A stretch of 64,000 bases of DNA from positions 434,259 to 498,258 of the forward strand of contig NZ_PGGU01000005.1 in the NCBI RefSeq assembly GCF_002872075.1, written 5' to 3'. Numbering within the stretch: position 1 is the first letter of the stretch; each line of letters opens with the position of its first letter. The notes under the pieces were generated by a model, which saw nothing but the letters and a program-made list of their open reading frames with translations, was not told where the DNA came from and searched no databases. The translations under genes were made by a program, and so were the position numbers. Shown here one piece after another: positions 16,556-24,665 of this stretch. The DNA is from Microbacterium aurantiacum. Lineage in GTDB: Bacteria; Actinomycetota; Actinomycetes; Actinomycetales; Microbacteriaceae.

Positions 16556-17803
16556 CTACTCCGCGAGGGCGTAGCCCTCTTCGCCGTGCACGACCAGGTC
16601 GACGCCGGCGATCTCGTCCTCGTTCGTGACGCGGAAGCCGATCGTCTTCTCGATCGCGAAGCCGATGATGAAGGAGACGACGAACGAGTACAGAAGCACT
16701 CCGCCGGCCGCGATGGCCTGCACCGCGAGCAGTCGCAGGTCGCCGCCGGTGAACAGTCCCTGCCCGGTGGCGAAGAAGCCCAGGTACAGCGTGCCGAGAA
16801 GGCCACCGACGAGGTGGATGCCGACGACGTCGAGCGAGTCGTCGAAGCCGAGGCGGAACTTCAGCTCGACGGCCAGGGCGCAGGCGATGCCGGAGAGGGC
16901 GCCGAGCAGCAGCGCCCAGCCGGGGCTGAGGTTGGCGCAGGCGGGGGTGATCGCGACGAGACCGGCGACCGCACCGGATGCGGCGCCGACCGAGGTGGCC
17001 TTGCCGTCCTTGATGCGCTCGATCAGGATCCAGCCGAGAATCGCAGCCGCTGTGGCGCCCAGCGTGTTGATGCCGATCAGGCCGACCTTGCCCATGTCCT
17101 CGGAGAGCCATTCCGCACCGGCGTTGAATCCGAACCAGCCGAACCAGAGCAGAGCTGCGCCCAGCAGCGTCAGCGGAACGTTGTGCGGCTTGAGGATGCC
17201 CTTCTGGAAACCGATCCGCTTGCCGAGGACGAGCGCCAACGCCAGTGCGGCAGCGCCGGCGTTGATGTGGACGGCGGTTCCACCGGCGTAGTCGATCACG
17301 GCGATGCCGCTGTCCTCACCGAACAGTGTGTTGCCGAGGTTCATGATCCAGCCGCCGCCCCAGACCCATGCGGCGACCGGGAAGTAGCCGAGGGTGGCGA
17401 ACACGCCGGCGTAGATCAGCCAGGGGCCGAAGCGCGCGCGGTCCGCGATGGCGCCCGAGATCAGGGCGACCGTGATGATCGCGAAGGTGGCGCCGTAGGC
17501 GACGCCGATGAGGGCGACGTTGGATCCGTCTCCGGTGGCGAGGCCGTTCAATCCGAAGTCGGCGAAGGGGTTGCCCGCGAACTGGCCGGGGCTCTCGACC
17601 GCGCTCATCGAGAAGCCGAAGAGCACCCAGAGCACCGCCACGAGTCCGATCGAACCGAAGCTCATCATCATCATGCTGACGACGCTCTTGGCCTTGACCA
17701 GGCCGCCGTAGAAGAAGGCCACGCCGGGCGTCATCAGCAGGACAAGGGCGGTCGCGGTGATCGCCCAGGAGATGTTGCCGGGTGCATCCATGTCAAACCT
17801 CAC
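16556..17803 (-). CDS. amtB: Ammonium transporter AmtB
   Basis: The 415-residue, 11-helix membrane protein moves ammonium into the cell. It begins with ISWAITATALVLLMTPGVAFFYGGL, has the conserved Asp and first pore histidine in DYAGGTAVHINAG and the second pore histidine in GIHLVGG. The start is the ATG at 17803. No glnK follows; the next gene is a PemK-like protein. A GlnR-type box lies 60 nt upstream, so expression probably rises under nitrogen limitation. Confidence 0.95.
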   Translation of the reverse strand: MRFDMDAPGNISWAITATALVLLMTPGVAFFYGGLVKAKSVVSMMMMSFGSIGLVAVLWVLFGFSMSAVESPGQFAGNPFADFGLNGLATGDGSNVALIGVAYGATFAIITVALISGAIADRARFGPWLIYAGVFATLGYFPVAAWVWGGGWIMNLGNTLFGEDSGIAVIDYAGGTAVHINAGAAALALALVLGKRIGFQKGILKPHNVPLTLLGAALLWFGWFGFNAGAEWLSEDMGKVGLIGINTLGATAAAILGWILIERIKDGKATSVGAASGAVAGLVAITPACANLSPGWALLLGALSGIACALAVELKFRLGFDDSLDVVGIHLVGGLLGTLYLGFFATGQGLFTGGDLRLLAVQAIAAGGVLLYSFVVSFIIGFAIEKTIGFRVTNEDEIAGVDLVVHGEEGYALAE

Positions 17804-17862
17804 ATTCGGGTAACTGAGAGCTTCAGTGTGGCGACGCTCGATTACCGGAATGGACGAGACAT

Positions 17863-17878
17863 GTTTCGGGGGCGTTAC
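17863..17878 (-). promoter_or_regulatory. GlnR-type nitrogen box upstream of amtB
   Basis: On the minus strand GTAAC, six bases, then GAAAC matches the actinobacterial GlnR half-site pattern gTnAC-n6-GaAAc. It is centred about 67 nt upstream of the amtB ATG. A weaker second pair (CGTCC-n6-GTAAT) follows in the same register. Confidence 0.65.
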
Positions 17879-17905
17879 GCCCGAGCCTGTCGTGTGAACT
17901 TCGTG

Positions 17906-18961
17906 TTACGCGGTGCTGGCTTCCTGCGCAGAATGCGTCAGTGCGTTGAGGCGGGAGATGGCGCGCAGGTACTTCTTGCGGTATCCACCTCCGAGCATCT
18001 CCTCTGCGAACACCTGGTCCAGGCTGACGCCGGTCGCGACGATGGGGATCTGCGCGTCGTACACGCGATCCACGAACGCCACGAAGCGCAGTGCCTCGGA
18101 CTGGTCGGTGAGCACATGCACGTCGCGCAGGCCGACGAGGTCGAGCCCGTCGATCACGCGCAGGTAGCGGGAAGGATGCACGCGGGCCAGGTGGCGGATG
18201 ACGTCGCCGAAGACGTCGTCGGATGCGGTTCCGGATGCCGCGGCATCCTCCACCGCACGGGTGTACCGCTCCTCGTCGCTGACCACCGCGTGCCCGTCGA
18301 GCGCGCGCTGGCGGAAGTCCACACCGTCGATACGCAGCGTCTGGAAGCTGTCGGACATGGCGTGGATCTCGCGGAGGAAGTCCTGCGCGGCGAAGCGCCC
18401 CTCACCGAGCGCGTTGGGCGGGGTGTTCGAGGTTGCAGCCAGCCGCGTGCCGGTGGGAACGAGCTCGCCCAGCAGCCGCGTCATCACCATCGTGTCGCCC
18501 GGGTCGTCGAGCTCGAACTCGTCGATGCAGATCAAGTCGGCGCCCTTGAGCAGATCGACCGTGTTCTTGTAGCCGAGAGCCCCCACCAGCGCCGTGTACT
18601 CGATGAACGAGCCGAAGTACTTCCGGCGGGCCGGCATCGCGTGATAGATCGATGCGAGAAGATGTGTCTTGCCGACGCCGAAACCGCCGTCGAGATAGAC
18701 GCCCGGCTTCACCTCCGGCTCCTTCTTGGCCCGGCTGAAGAACCCGCCTCGCTTGGCGGGGGCGCCGCGGCCGGCGAAGCGTGAGAGCGTCTCCTTCGCC
18801 TCCTCCTGCGAGGGGTACGCGGGGTCGGCGCGGTAGCTGTCGAACGTCGCGGTGTCGAACTGCGGTGGCGGCACCAGGCTCGCCAGCATCTCGGGACCGG
18901 TGACGGTCGGCTGGCGCTCGATCAGGTGCACGGTGCCTGGGCGGCTCGTCGTCTCGGTCAT
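17906..18961 (-). CDS. zapE: ZapE/AFG1-family P-loop ATPase
   Basis: The 351-residue protein has Walker A GGFGVGKTH (about 105-113), Walker B LICIDEFELDDPGD and the TSNTPP sensor region of the AFG1/ZapE family. In E. coli ZapE is an ATPase acting at the division ring under stress; the actinobacterial role is not established. AGGAAACGA precedes the ATG at 18961. It is divergent from the rhodanese gene, and the frame is open further upstream but unlike protein. Confidence 0.87.
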   Translation of the reverse strand: MTETTSRPGTVHLIERQPTVTGPEMLASLVPPPQFDTATFDSYRADPAYPSQEEAKETLSRFAGRGAPAKRGGFFSRAKKEPEVKPGVYLDGGFGVGKTHLLASIYHAMPARRKYFGSFIEYTALVGALGYKNTVDLLKGADLICIDEFELDDPGDTMVMTRLLGELVPTGTRLAATSNTPPNALGEGRFAAQDFLREIHAMSDSFQTLRIDGVDFRQRALDGHAVVSDEERYTRAVEDAAASGTASDDVFGDVIRHLARVHPSRYLRVIDGLDLVGLRDVHVLTDQSEALRFVAFVDRVYDAQIPIVATGVSLDQVFAEEMLGGGYRKKYLRAISRLNALTHSAQEASTA

Positions 18962-19089
18962 TCGTTTCCTGTGTCGAAGTCTTACGAATCGGGCGCAGGG
19001 CGCACCGCGGGGATCTATCGTCGGAGGGGCGGCTCCAACCTTACGCCGTCGCAATCCGCACCATCTCTCGCCCACCCTGAGGAGACCCC

Positions 19090-19983
19090 GTGGCCATCGA
19101 GTTCGATACGACGTCAGACAAGTTCGCCGAGTACGCGGAACCGGGCCGCCTGGTGACCACGGAATGGCTCGCGGAGCGGCTCGGAACCCCGGGGCTCGTG
19201 GTGGTGGAGTCCGACGAGGACGTACTCCTCTACGAGACCGGGCACATCCCCGGTGCGGTCAAAGTCGACTGGCACACCGAACTCAACGATCCTGTCGTGC
19301 GTGACTACGTCGACGGCGCAGGTTTCGCGGCGCTCCTCAGCCGCAAGGGCATCTCGCGCGACGACACCGTGGTCATCTACGGCGACAAGAACAACTGGTG
19401 GGCCGCGTACGCGCTCTGGGTGTTCTCGCTCTTCGGCCACCAGGATGTGCGGCTGCTCGACGGCGGACGCGACCGCTGGATCGCCGAGGGACGCGACCTC
19501 ACGAGGGAGACGCCCGCACCGGCAGCGACCGACTACCCCGTCGTCGAGCGCGACGATTCGGTCATCCGCGCCTACAAGGATGACGTCCTCGCGCACATCG
19601 GCAATCCGCTGATCGACGTGCGCTCCCCCGAGGAGTACAGCGGTGAGCGCACGACCGCCCCGGCCTACCCCGACGAGGGCGCGCTGCGCGCCGGCCACAT
19701 CCCCACCGCGCAGAGCGTGCCGTGGGCGAAGGCCGTGGCCGAGGATGGCGGATTCAAGAACCGGTCCGAGCTCGACGCCATCTACCGCGACCGCGCCGGA
19801 CTGCAGGACGGCGACGACGTGGTGGCATACTGCCGCATCGGTGAGCGCTCGAGCCACACCTGGTTCGTGCTCAAGCACCTCCTCGGTTTCGAGAACGTCC
19901 GCAACTACGACGGCTCGTGGACCGAGTGGGGCAGCGCGGTGCGCGTGCCGATCGTCACCGGAACCGAGCCCGGCTCGGTCTGA
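19090..19983 (+). CDS. sseA: Thiosulfate/3-mercaptopyruvate sulfurtransferase (two-domain rhodanese)
   Basis: The 297-residue protein has two rhodanese domains: an inactive N-terminal one (about 20-140, no Cys at the loop) and a catalytic C-terminal one (about 160-290) with the persulfide Cys248 in [10 protein letters not shown]. It moves sulfane sulfur from thiosulfate or mercaptopyruvate to an acceptor. A SufE gene follows 35 nt downstream, so the pair probably serves sulfur transfer for Fe-S or related assembly. The start follows GAGGAGAC. Confidence 0.9.
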   Translation: MAIEFDTTSDKFAEYAEPGRLVTTEWLAERLGTPGLVVVESDEDVLLYETGHIPGAVKVDWHTELNDPVVRDYVDGAGFAALLSRKGISRDDTVVIYGDKNNWWAAYALWVFSLFGHQDVRLLDGGRDRWIAEGRDLTRETPAPAATDYPVVERDDSVIRAYKDDVLAHIGNPLIDVRSPEEYSGERTTAPAYPDEGALRAGHIPTAQSVPWAKAVAEDGGFKNRSELDAIYRDRAGLQDGDDVVAYCRIGERSSHTWFVLKHLLGFENVRNYDGSWTEWGSAVRVPIVTGTEPGSV

Positions 19984-20018
19984 GCATCTGACGCGCCGCA
20001 CGTGGGAGAATGTCAGGG

Positions 20019-20450
20019 ATGAGCACCACCGCCGTTCCTGACTCCCTCGCCGAGATCCGCGACGCCTTCCTGGAGACCCCGGAGGCTGATCGGCTGCTGC
20101 TGCTGCTCGAGTTCTCCGACGAGCTCCCTCCCGTCTCGGACGAGGTCGCGCAGCATCCGGAGATGTATGAGCGCGTCGCGGAGTGCCAGTCCCCCGTGTA
20201 CATCTACGTGGAAGTCGCCGACGACGTCGTGACCATGCATGCGACGGCACCGCCCGAGGCGCCCACGACGCGCGGCTTCGCCAGCATCCTGGTACAGGGA
20301 CTCACCGGTCTCACGGCCGACGAGGTGCTCGCGATCCCTGACGACTACCCGCAGTCGATCGGGCTCACGAAGGCCGTCTCACCGCTGCGGATCGGCGGCA
20401 TGACCGGGATGCTCCTGCGCGCGAAGAATCAGGTCAGGCAGAAGCGCTGA
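20019..20450 (+). CDS. sufE: SufE-family sulfur acceptor protein
   Basis: The 143-residue protein has the SufE core: EFSDELPPVSDEV, then the acceptor loop ERVAECQSPVYIYVEV with Cys56, and GFASILVQGLTG. SufE takes persulfide sulfur from a cysteine desulfurase and passes it on. It is co-directional with the rhodanese gene, which may supply sulfur. The ATG at 20019 is chosen because GGGAGA lies 9 nt upstream; one at 20010 would touch that site. It overlaps the convergent hydrolase gene by 17 nt. Confidence 0.9.
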   Translation: MSTTAVPDSLAEIRDAFLETPEADRLLLLLEFSDELPPVSDEVAQHPEMYERVAECQSPVYIYVEVADDVVTMHATAPPEAPTTRGFASILVQGLTGLTADEVLAIPDDYPQSIGLTKAVSPLRIGGMTGMLLRAKNQVRQKR

Positions 20451-21588
20451 ATCCCTGAGCGGTGACCCAGTCCGTGATCGCCTTCGTCCAGCTCACCTGG
20501 TCGTAGTTCCACAGCTTCGTGTGCCGGGCGACCGAGAAGTGCGGCATCGTGACGAGGTCCGGCCGCGCCTCCTGGAGCGCGTGCGAGGCATCGGACGGCA
20601 CGAAGCCGTCGTCATCGCTGTGCAGGATCAGGATCGGCATGGTGAGTTCCTCGGCGCGGGCGACCATGTCGAGGCGGTCGAACGGGATCGCCTCCTCCGC
20701 ACCGCTCAACCGCGCGGTCAGCGGAACCGAGAGCGCACTCATCGCGAGGTCGGGCAGGGGCGCGCGCATCCCCGCCTCCCTCGCCTGGAACCGCAGCACG
20801 GTCCGCCAGTCGATCACGGGTGAGTCCAGGATGAGACCGGCGATGCGATCACGATTGCCGGAGTTGACCGCCGCCTGCAGCGACACGGCGCCGCCCATCG
20901 ACCAGCCCATCAGCAGCACGCGCTCGGCGCCATGTCGCAGCGCGTAGGCGATCGCCGCATCCACGTCGCGCCATTCGGCGGCGCCGAGAGCATAGGAGCC
21001 ACCTCGACTGCGCGGGGCCTCGCCGTCGTTCCGGTACGAGACCACGAGATTCGGCAAGCCGAGGGCGTGCAGCACCGGAACGGCACGCAGGCATTCGGCG
21101 CGGGTGACACCCCGTCCGTGCACCTGGATCACCCACGTCGATGAGGTCGCCGGGAAGAACCAGGCCGGACAAGGACCGGCCAGTGAACCGATGAGGACGC
21201 TCTCCCAGCGCAGGTGCAACTCGCTCGGCGACGCGTAGTACCACCCGCTGAATCCCGCTTCGCGGTCGACGCGGGCGCCGGACTCGATCTGGGTGAGCAG
21301 CTTGCGACGCACGGTGGTCTCATCGGTGCTGAGGACGGCACCGAGCTTCACATACCCGTACGTCCCTGTCGTGAAGAGACCGTAGCGGCCGGGAAGTTCG
21401 GTGTCGGGGGTGCGGGCGAGCTCGATCGTCTGCGCGCCGGTGTCGACGGCGAGGATCGCGGTGTCGGGTGCGCGGCGGGATGGAGTGACCACGCGCCGCG
21501 CGACGCCGAACACGATGAACGCCAGCGCCGTCCCGAGCGCGAGCAGTGCGGGGACAAGGAGCGCAACGGCGTGCCTGAGACTCTTCAT
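20434..21588 (-). CDS. Membrane-anchored alpha/beta hydrolase
   Basis: The 384-residue protein has one N-terminal membrane helix (about 7-30), so the catalytic domain probably lies outside the cell. It carries an alpha/beta-hydrolase core with VIQVHGRG at the oxyanion position, the nucleophile elbow GWSMGG (Ser), LHSDDDGFVPSDAS as the acid strand, and a C-terminal His in SVARHTKLWN. This resembles actinobacterial S9-like or BAAT-type hydrolases. The substrate is unknown. Confidence 0.8.
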   Translation of the reverse strand: MKSLRHAVALLVPALLALGTALAFIVFGVARRVVTPSRRAPDTAILAVDTGAQTIELARTPDTELPGRYGLFTTGTYGYVKLGAVLSTDETTVRRKLLTQIESGARVDREAGFSGWYYASPSELHLRWESVLIGSLAGPCPAWFFPATSSTWVIQVHGRGVTRAECLRAVPVLHALGLPNLVVSYRNDGEAPRSRGGSYALGAAEWRDVDAAIAYALRHGAERVLLMGWSMGGAVSLQAAVNSGNRDRIAGLILDSPVIDWRTVLRFQAREAGMRAPLPDLAMSALSVPLTARLSGAEEAIPFDRLDMVARAEELTMPILILHSDDDGFVPSDASHALQEARPDLVTMPHFSVARHTKLWNYDQVSWTKAITDWVTAQGFSASA

Positions 21589-21601
21589 CGCTTCCTGACT
21601 C

Positions 21602-21607
21602 TAGCCT
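21602..21607 (+). promoter_or_regulatory. -10 box of a predicted leaderless transcript (DUF3000 gene)
   Basis: TAGCCT ends 6 nt before the GTG start at 21614, so the transcript should begin at or next to the start codon. No ribosome site precedes the GTG. Confidence 0.5.
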
Positions 21608-21613
21608 GTCGCT

Positions 21614-22195
21614 GTGACCGCACATCCCGATGCCGGGGCCCTTTTCGAAGCGGCGACGACCGAACTGCGTGAGACCGCCTTCCGTGCGGACATCACGGTG
21701 CGTGAGATCGCCACCCCTCAAGGGCTCGCGCCGTTCGCGATCGCGCTCGCCGCCGACGTGCGGCCGGGCGGTGACGGTGAATCGGTGTACGGCACCGGAC
21801 GCTTCGTCCTGCTGCACGATCCGGACGAGCCGGGGGCATGGGGCGGCGCCTGGCGCATCGTCACGTTCGCGCAGGCTCCGCTGGAGACCGAGATCGGCAC
21901 CGACCCGCTGCTTGCCGATGTCACCTGGTCATGGCTGGTCGATGCGCTCGAATCGAGGGATGCGGTCTACCACTCGGCATCCGGAACCTCCACCAAGACC
22001 CTCTCCAAGGGTTTCGGCGGGCTCGCGGTCGAAGGCGACGGCGCACAGATAGAATTGAGGGCGTCCTGGACACCGGATGGCCCGTTCCGACCGCACGTCG
22101 AAGCATGGGCTGAGCTTGTCGGGATGCTGGCGGGGCTTCCGCCCGGTTCCGAGGACATCGCCGTGATCGGCGCGCGAAAGGCTGCACGTGACTGA
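21614..22195 (+). CDS. DUF3000 family protein
   Basis: The 193-residue protein matches the actinobacterial DUF3000 family: FRADITVREIATPQGLAPFA, GTGRFVLLHDPDEPGAWGG, and SGTSTKTLSKGFGGL. No function is known. It is almost always found just upstream of an RNase D-like gene, as here, where the two overlap by 8 nt. The start is a GTG with a TAGCCT box 6 nt upstream. Confidence 0.85.
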   Translation: MTAHPDAGALFEAATTELRETAFRADITVREIATPQGLAPFAIALAADVRPGGDGESVYGTGRFVLLHDPDEPGAWGGAWRIVTFAQAPLETEIGTDPLLADVTWSWLVDALESRDAVYHSASGTSTKTLSKGFGGLAVEGDGAQIELRASWTPDGPFRPHVEAWAELVGMLAGLPPGSEDIAVIGARKAARD

Positions 22196-23381
22196 CTACT
22201 CCGTGATCACGGATGCCGGAGAGTTCCGCGCGGCCTGCGCGGTGCTCGCCGCCGGCACCGGTCCGGTCGCCGTCGACGTGGAGCGCGCCTCGGGTTTCCG
22301 ATACTCGCAGCGCGCATATCTGGTGCAGGTCTTCCGCCGTGACGCGGGCGTCTTCCTGTTCGATCCGCCGCCGCTCGGCGACTTCGCCCCGTTGCAGGAG
22401 GCGATCGGCGACGAGGAATGGGTCTTCCATGCTGCCAGCCAGGACCTCCCCTCGCTGCGGGAACTCGAGCTGTCCCCCGCATCCATCTTCGACACCGAGC
22501 TCGCGGCCCGGCTGCTCGGCCACGAGCGCGTCGGTCTCGCCGCCGTCGTCGAGACCACCCTCGGAATCACGCTGAAGAAGGAGCATTCGGCCGCGGACTG
22601 GTCGACGAGGCCGCTGCCCGCCGCCTGGCTCGAGTACGCCGCACTCGACGTGCTGCATCTGATCGATGTCCGCGACGCCCTCGCAGCGGAACTCGAGGAG
22701 CAGAGCAAGACGGCGTTCGCCGCCGAGGAGTTCGCGGCGACGCTCACGCGACTGCCGAAGCCGCCACGGGAGGACCCCTGGCGGCGCCTCAGTGGCCTGC
22801 ATCAGGTGCGTGGAGCACGCAACCTCGCCGTCGCCCGGGAGCTCTGGACCGCCCGCGAGACGTTCGCGCAGGATCAGGATGTCTCCCCCGGGCGCCTCGT
22901 ACCCGATCGTTCTCTCGTCGCGGCCGTGATGGCGAACCCGCAGAGCAAGCAGGCCCTCGCCGCCCTCAAGGATTTCCAGGGGCGAGCCAGCCGATCGCAG
23001 CTCGACCGCTGGTGGCAGGCCATCCAGACCGGCCGGGAGACGACCGAACTCCCTCGCGAACGGGTGCCCAGCGATGCTCTGCCGCCACCACGCGCCTGGG
23101 CGGATCGCAATCCGGAGGCCGACGCTCGGCTGAAGGCCGCGCGGCCCGTCGTCGAGGCGGTCGCGGAGGAACTCGGGATGCCCACCGAGAATCTCCTCAC
23201 TCCGGAATTCCTCCGCAGGGTGGCCTGGGAACCGCCGGGAACAGAAGCCGAAGAGATCGGCGAAGCGCTCACGGCGCTCGGCGCCCGCCCCTGGCAGGTT
23301 GAACAGACTGCACAGAAGATCGCGGCTGCCTTTGTAGATGCTGCGCAACCCGCCGAGGACGCCGACACACCCGCTTCGTAG
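22188..23381 (+). CDS. rnd: RNase D-like 3'-5' exoribonuclease with HRDC domains
   Basis: The 397-residue protein has a DEDDy exonuclease domain (about 1-190): VAVDVERASG with Asp and Glu, FHAASQDLPSL with the second Asp, and YAALDVLHL with Tyr and the last Asp. HRDC helices follow (about 205-300) with a second such region near the C-terminus. RNase D trims 3' ends of structured RNA such as tRNA. It is coupled to the DUF3000 gene upstream. Confidence 0.93.
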   Translation: MTDYSVITDAGEFRAACAVLAAGTGPVAVDVERASGFRYSQRAYLVQVFRRDAGVFLFDPPPLGDFAPLQEAIGDEEWVFHAASQDLPSLRELELSPASIFDTELAARLLGHERVGLAAVVETTLGITLKKEHSAADWSTRPLPAAWLEYAALDVLHLIDVRDALAAELEEQSKTAFAAEEFAATLTRLPKPPREDPWRRLSGLHQVRGARNLAVARELWTARETFAQDQDVSPGRLVPDRSLVAAVMANPQSKQALAALKDFQGRASRSQLDRWWQAIQTGRETTELPRERVPSDALPPPRAWADRNPEADARLKAARPVVEAVAEELGMPTENLLTPEFLRRVAWEPPGTEAEEIGEALTALGARPWQVEQTAQKIAAAFVDAAQPAEDADTPAS

Positions 23382-23454
23382 GTTCGACCCAAGCGATTCC
23401 TCCCGGTTTTGCGGCCTCCATAGACTGAGGCTTCCGCACAAACTTGGAGGCAGA

Positions 23455-24660
23455 GTGGCCGAGATCTCGGACGTCTTCTTCGTCGATGGAATGCGCACGC
23501 CCTTCGGGCGCGCCGGCGAAAAAGGCATGTACTGGAACACCCGCGCAGATGACCTCGCCGTCAAGGCGACCATCGGCCTGTTGGAGCGGAACAAGGCCGT
23601 TCCGGCCGACCGCATCGATGATGTGGCGATCGCTGCGACCTCGCAGACCGGAGACCAGGGCCTCACGCTCGGACGCTCGGTGGCCCTTCTCGCCGGGCTC
23701 CCGCAGACCGTCCCCGGGCTCGCCATCGAGCGGATGTGCGCCGGCGCCATGACGAGCGTCACCACCATGGGCGCATCGATCGGTGTCGGCATGTACGACT
23801 TCGCCCTCGCCGGCGGTGTCGAGCACATGGGCCACCACCCCATCGGCGGCAACGCCGACCCGAACCCGCGTTTCGTCGCGGAGAAGATGGTCGATCCCGG
23901 TGCGCTCAACATGGGCGTCACCGCTGAGCGCATCTTCGACCGCTTCCCCCACCTCACGAAGGAGCGTTCGGACCGCTTCGGAATGCTCAGCCAGCACAAG
24001 GTGCAGGCGGCATACGATGCCGGGAAGATCCAGCCGGACCTCGTCTCCATCGCGACGAAGGGCGCCGACGGCGCCTGGGGCCTCGCCACCGAGGACGAGG
24101 GGCGCCGTCCGCAGACGACGATGGACGACCTCGCCGCACTGAAGACGCCGTTCCGTCCGCACGGTCGCGTCACCGCGGGCACTTCGTCGCCTCTCACCGA
24201 CGGGGCGACCATGTCGCTGCTCGCCGGCGGTGGCGCCGTGAAGGAGTTCGGTCTCGCGCCGAAGATGCGCATGGTCTCGTTCGCCTTCGCGGGCGTCCAG
24301 CCGGAGATCATGGGCATCGGCCCGATCCCCTCCACAGAGAAGGCTCTGAAGAAGGCCGGACTCGAGATCTCGGACATCGGTCTCTTCGAGCTCAACGAGG
24401 CGTTCGCGATCCAGGTGATCTCGCTGCTCGACCACTTCGGCATCGCCGATGACGACCCCCGGGTCAACCAGTGGGGCGGAGCGATCGCGCTCGGGCACCC
24501 GCTCGCGGCATCCGGCGTCCGTCTGATGATCCAGCTCGCCGCGCAGTTCGCCGAGCGCCCGGACGTGCGCTACGGCCTGACCGCGATGTGCGTCGGACTC
24601 GGCCAGGGCGGCAGCGTCATCTGGGAGAACCCGCACTACGACGGCAAGAAGAGGAAGTAG
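23455..24660 (+). CDS. fadA: Acetyl-CoA C-acyltransferase (thiolase)
   Basis: The 401-residue thiolase has the nucleophilic Cys in ERMCAGAMTS, the NEAFA motif, the GGAIALGHPLAASG histidine loop and the C-terminal MCVGLGQGGS with the second Cys. It cleaves 3-ketoacyl-CoA in fatty acid oxidation. The GTG at 23455 is chosen because GGAGGC lies 4-9 nt upstream. The multifunctional fadB-like gene starts 5 nt after its stop, giving a fadAB-type operon. Confidence 0.94.
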   Translation: MAEISDVFFVDGMRTPFGRAGEKGMYWNTRADDLAVKATIGLLERNKAVPADRIDDVAIAATSQTGDQGLTLGRSVALLAGLPQTVPGLAIERMCAGAMTSVTTMGASIGVGMYDFALAGGVEHMGHHPIGGNADPNPRFVAEKMVDPGALNMGVTAERIFDRFPHLTKERSDRFGMLSQHKVQAAYDAGKIQPDLVSIATKGADGAWGLATEDEGRRPQTTMDDLAALKTPFRPHGRVTAGTSSPLTDGATMSLLAGGGAVKEFGLAPKMRMVSFAFAGVQPEIMGIGPIPSTEKALKKAGLEISDIGLFELNEAFAIQVISLLDHFGIADDDPRVNQWGGAIALGHPLAASGVRLMIQLAAQFAERPDVRYGLTAMCVGLGQGGSVIWENPHYDGKKRK

Positions 24661-24665
24661 TCGTG

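Noticed and set aside
16586..18784. A 732-codon plus-strand open frame opposite amtB and zapE
   Set aside because: It is antisense to two well-recognised genes and has shadow composition without motifs.
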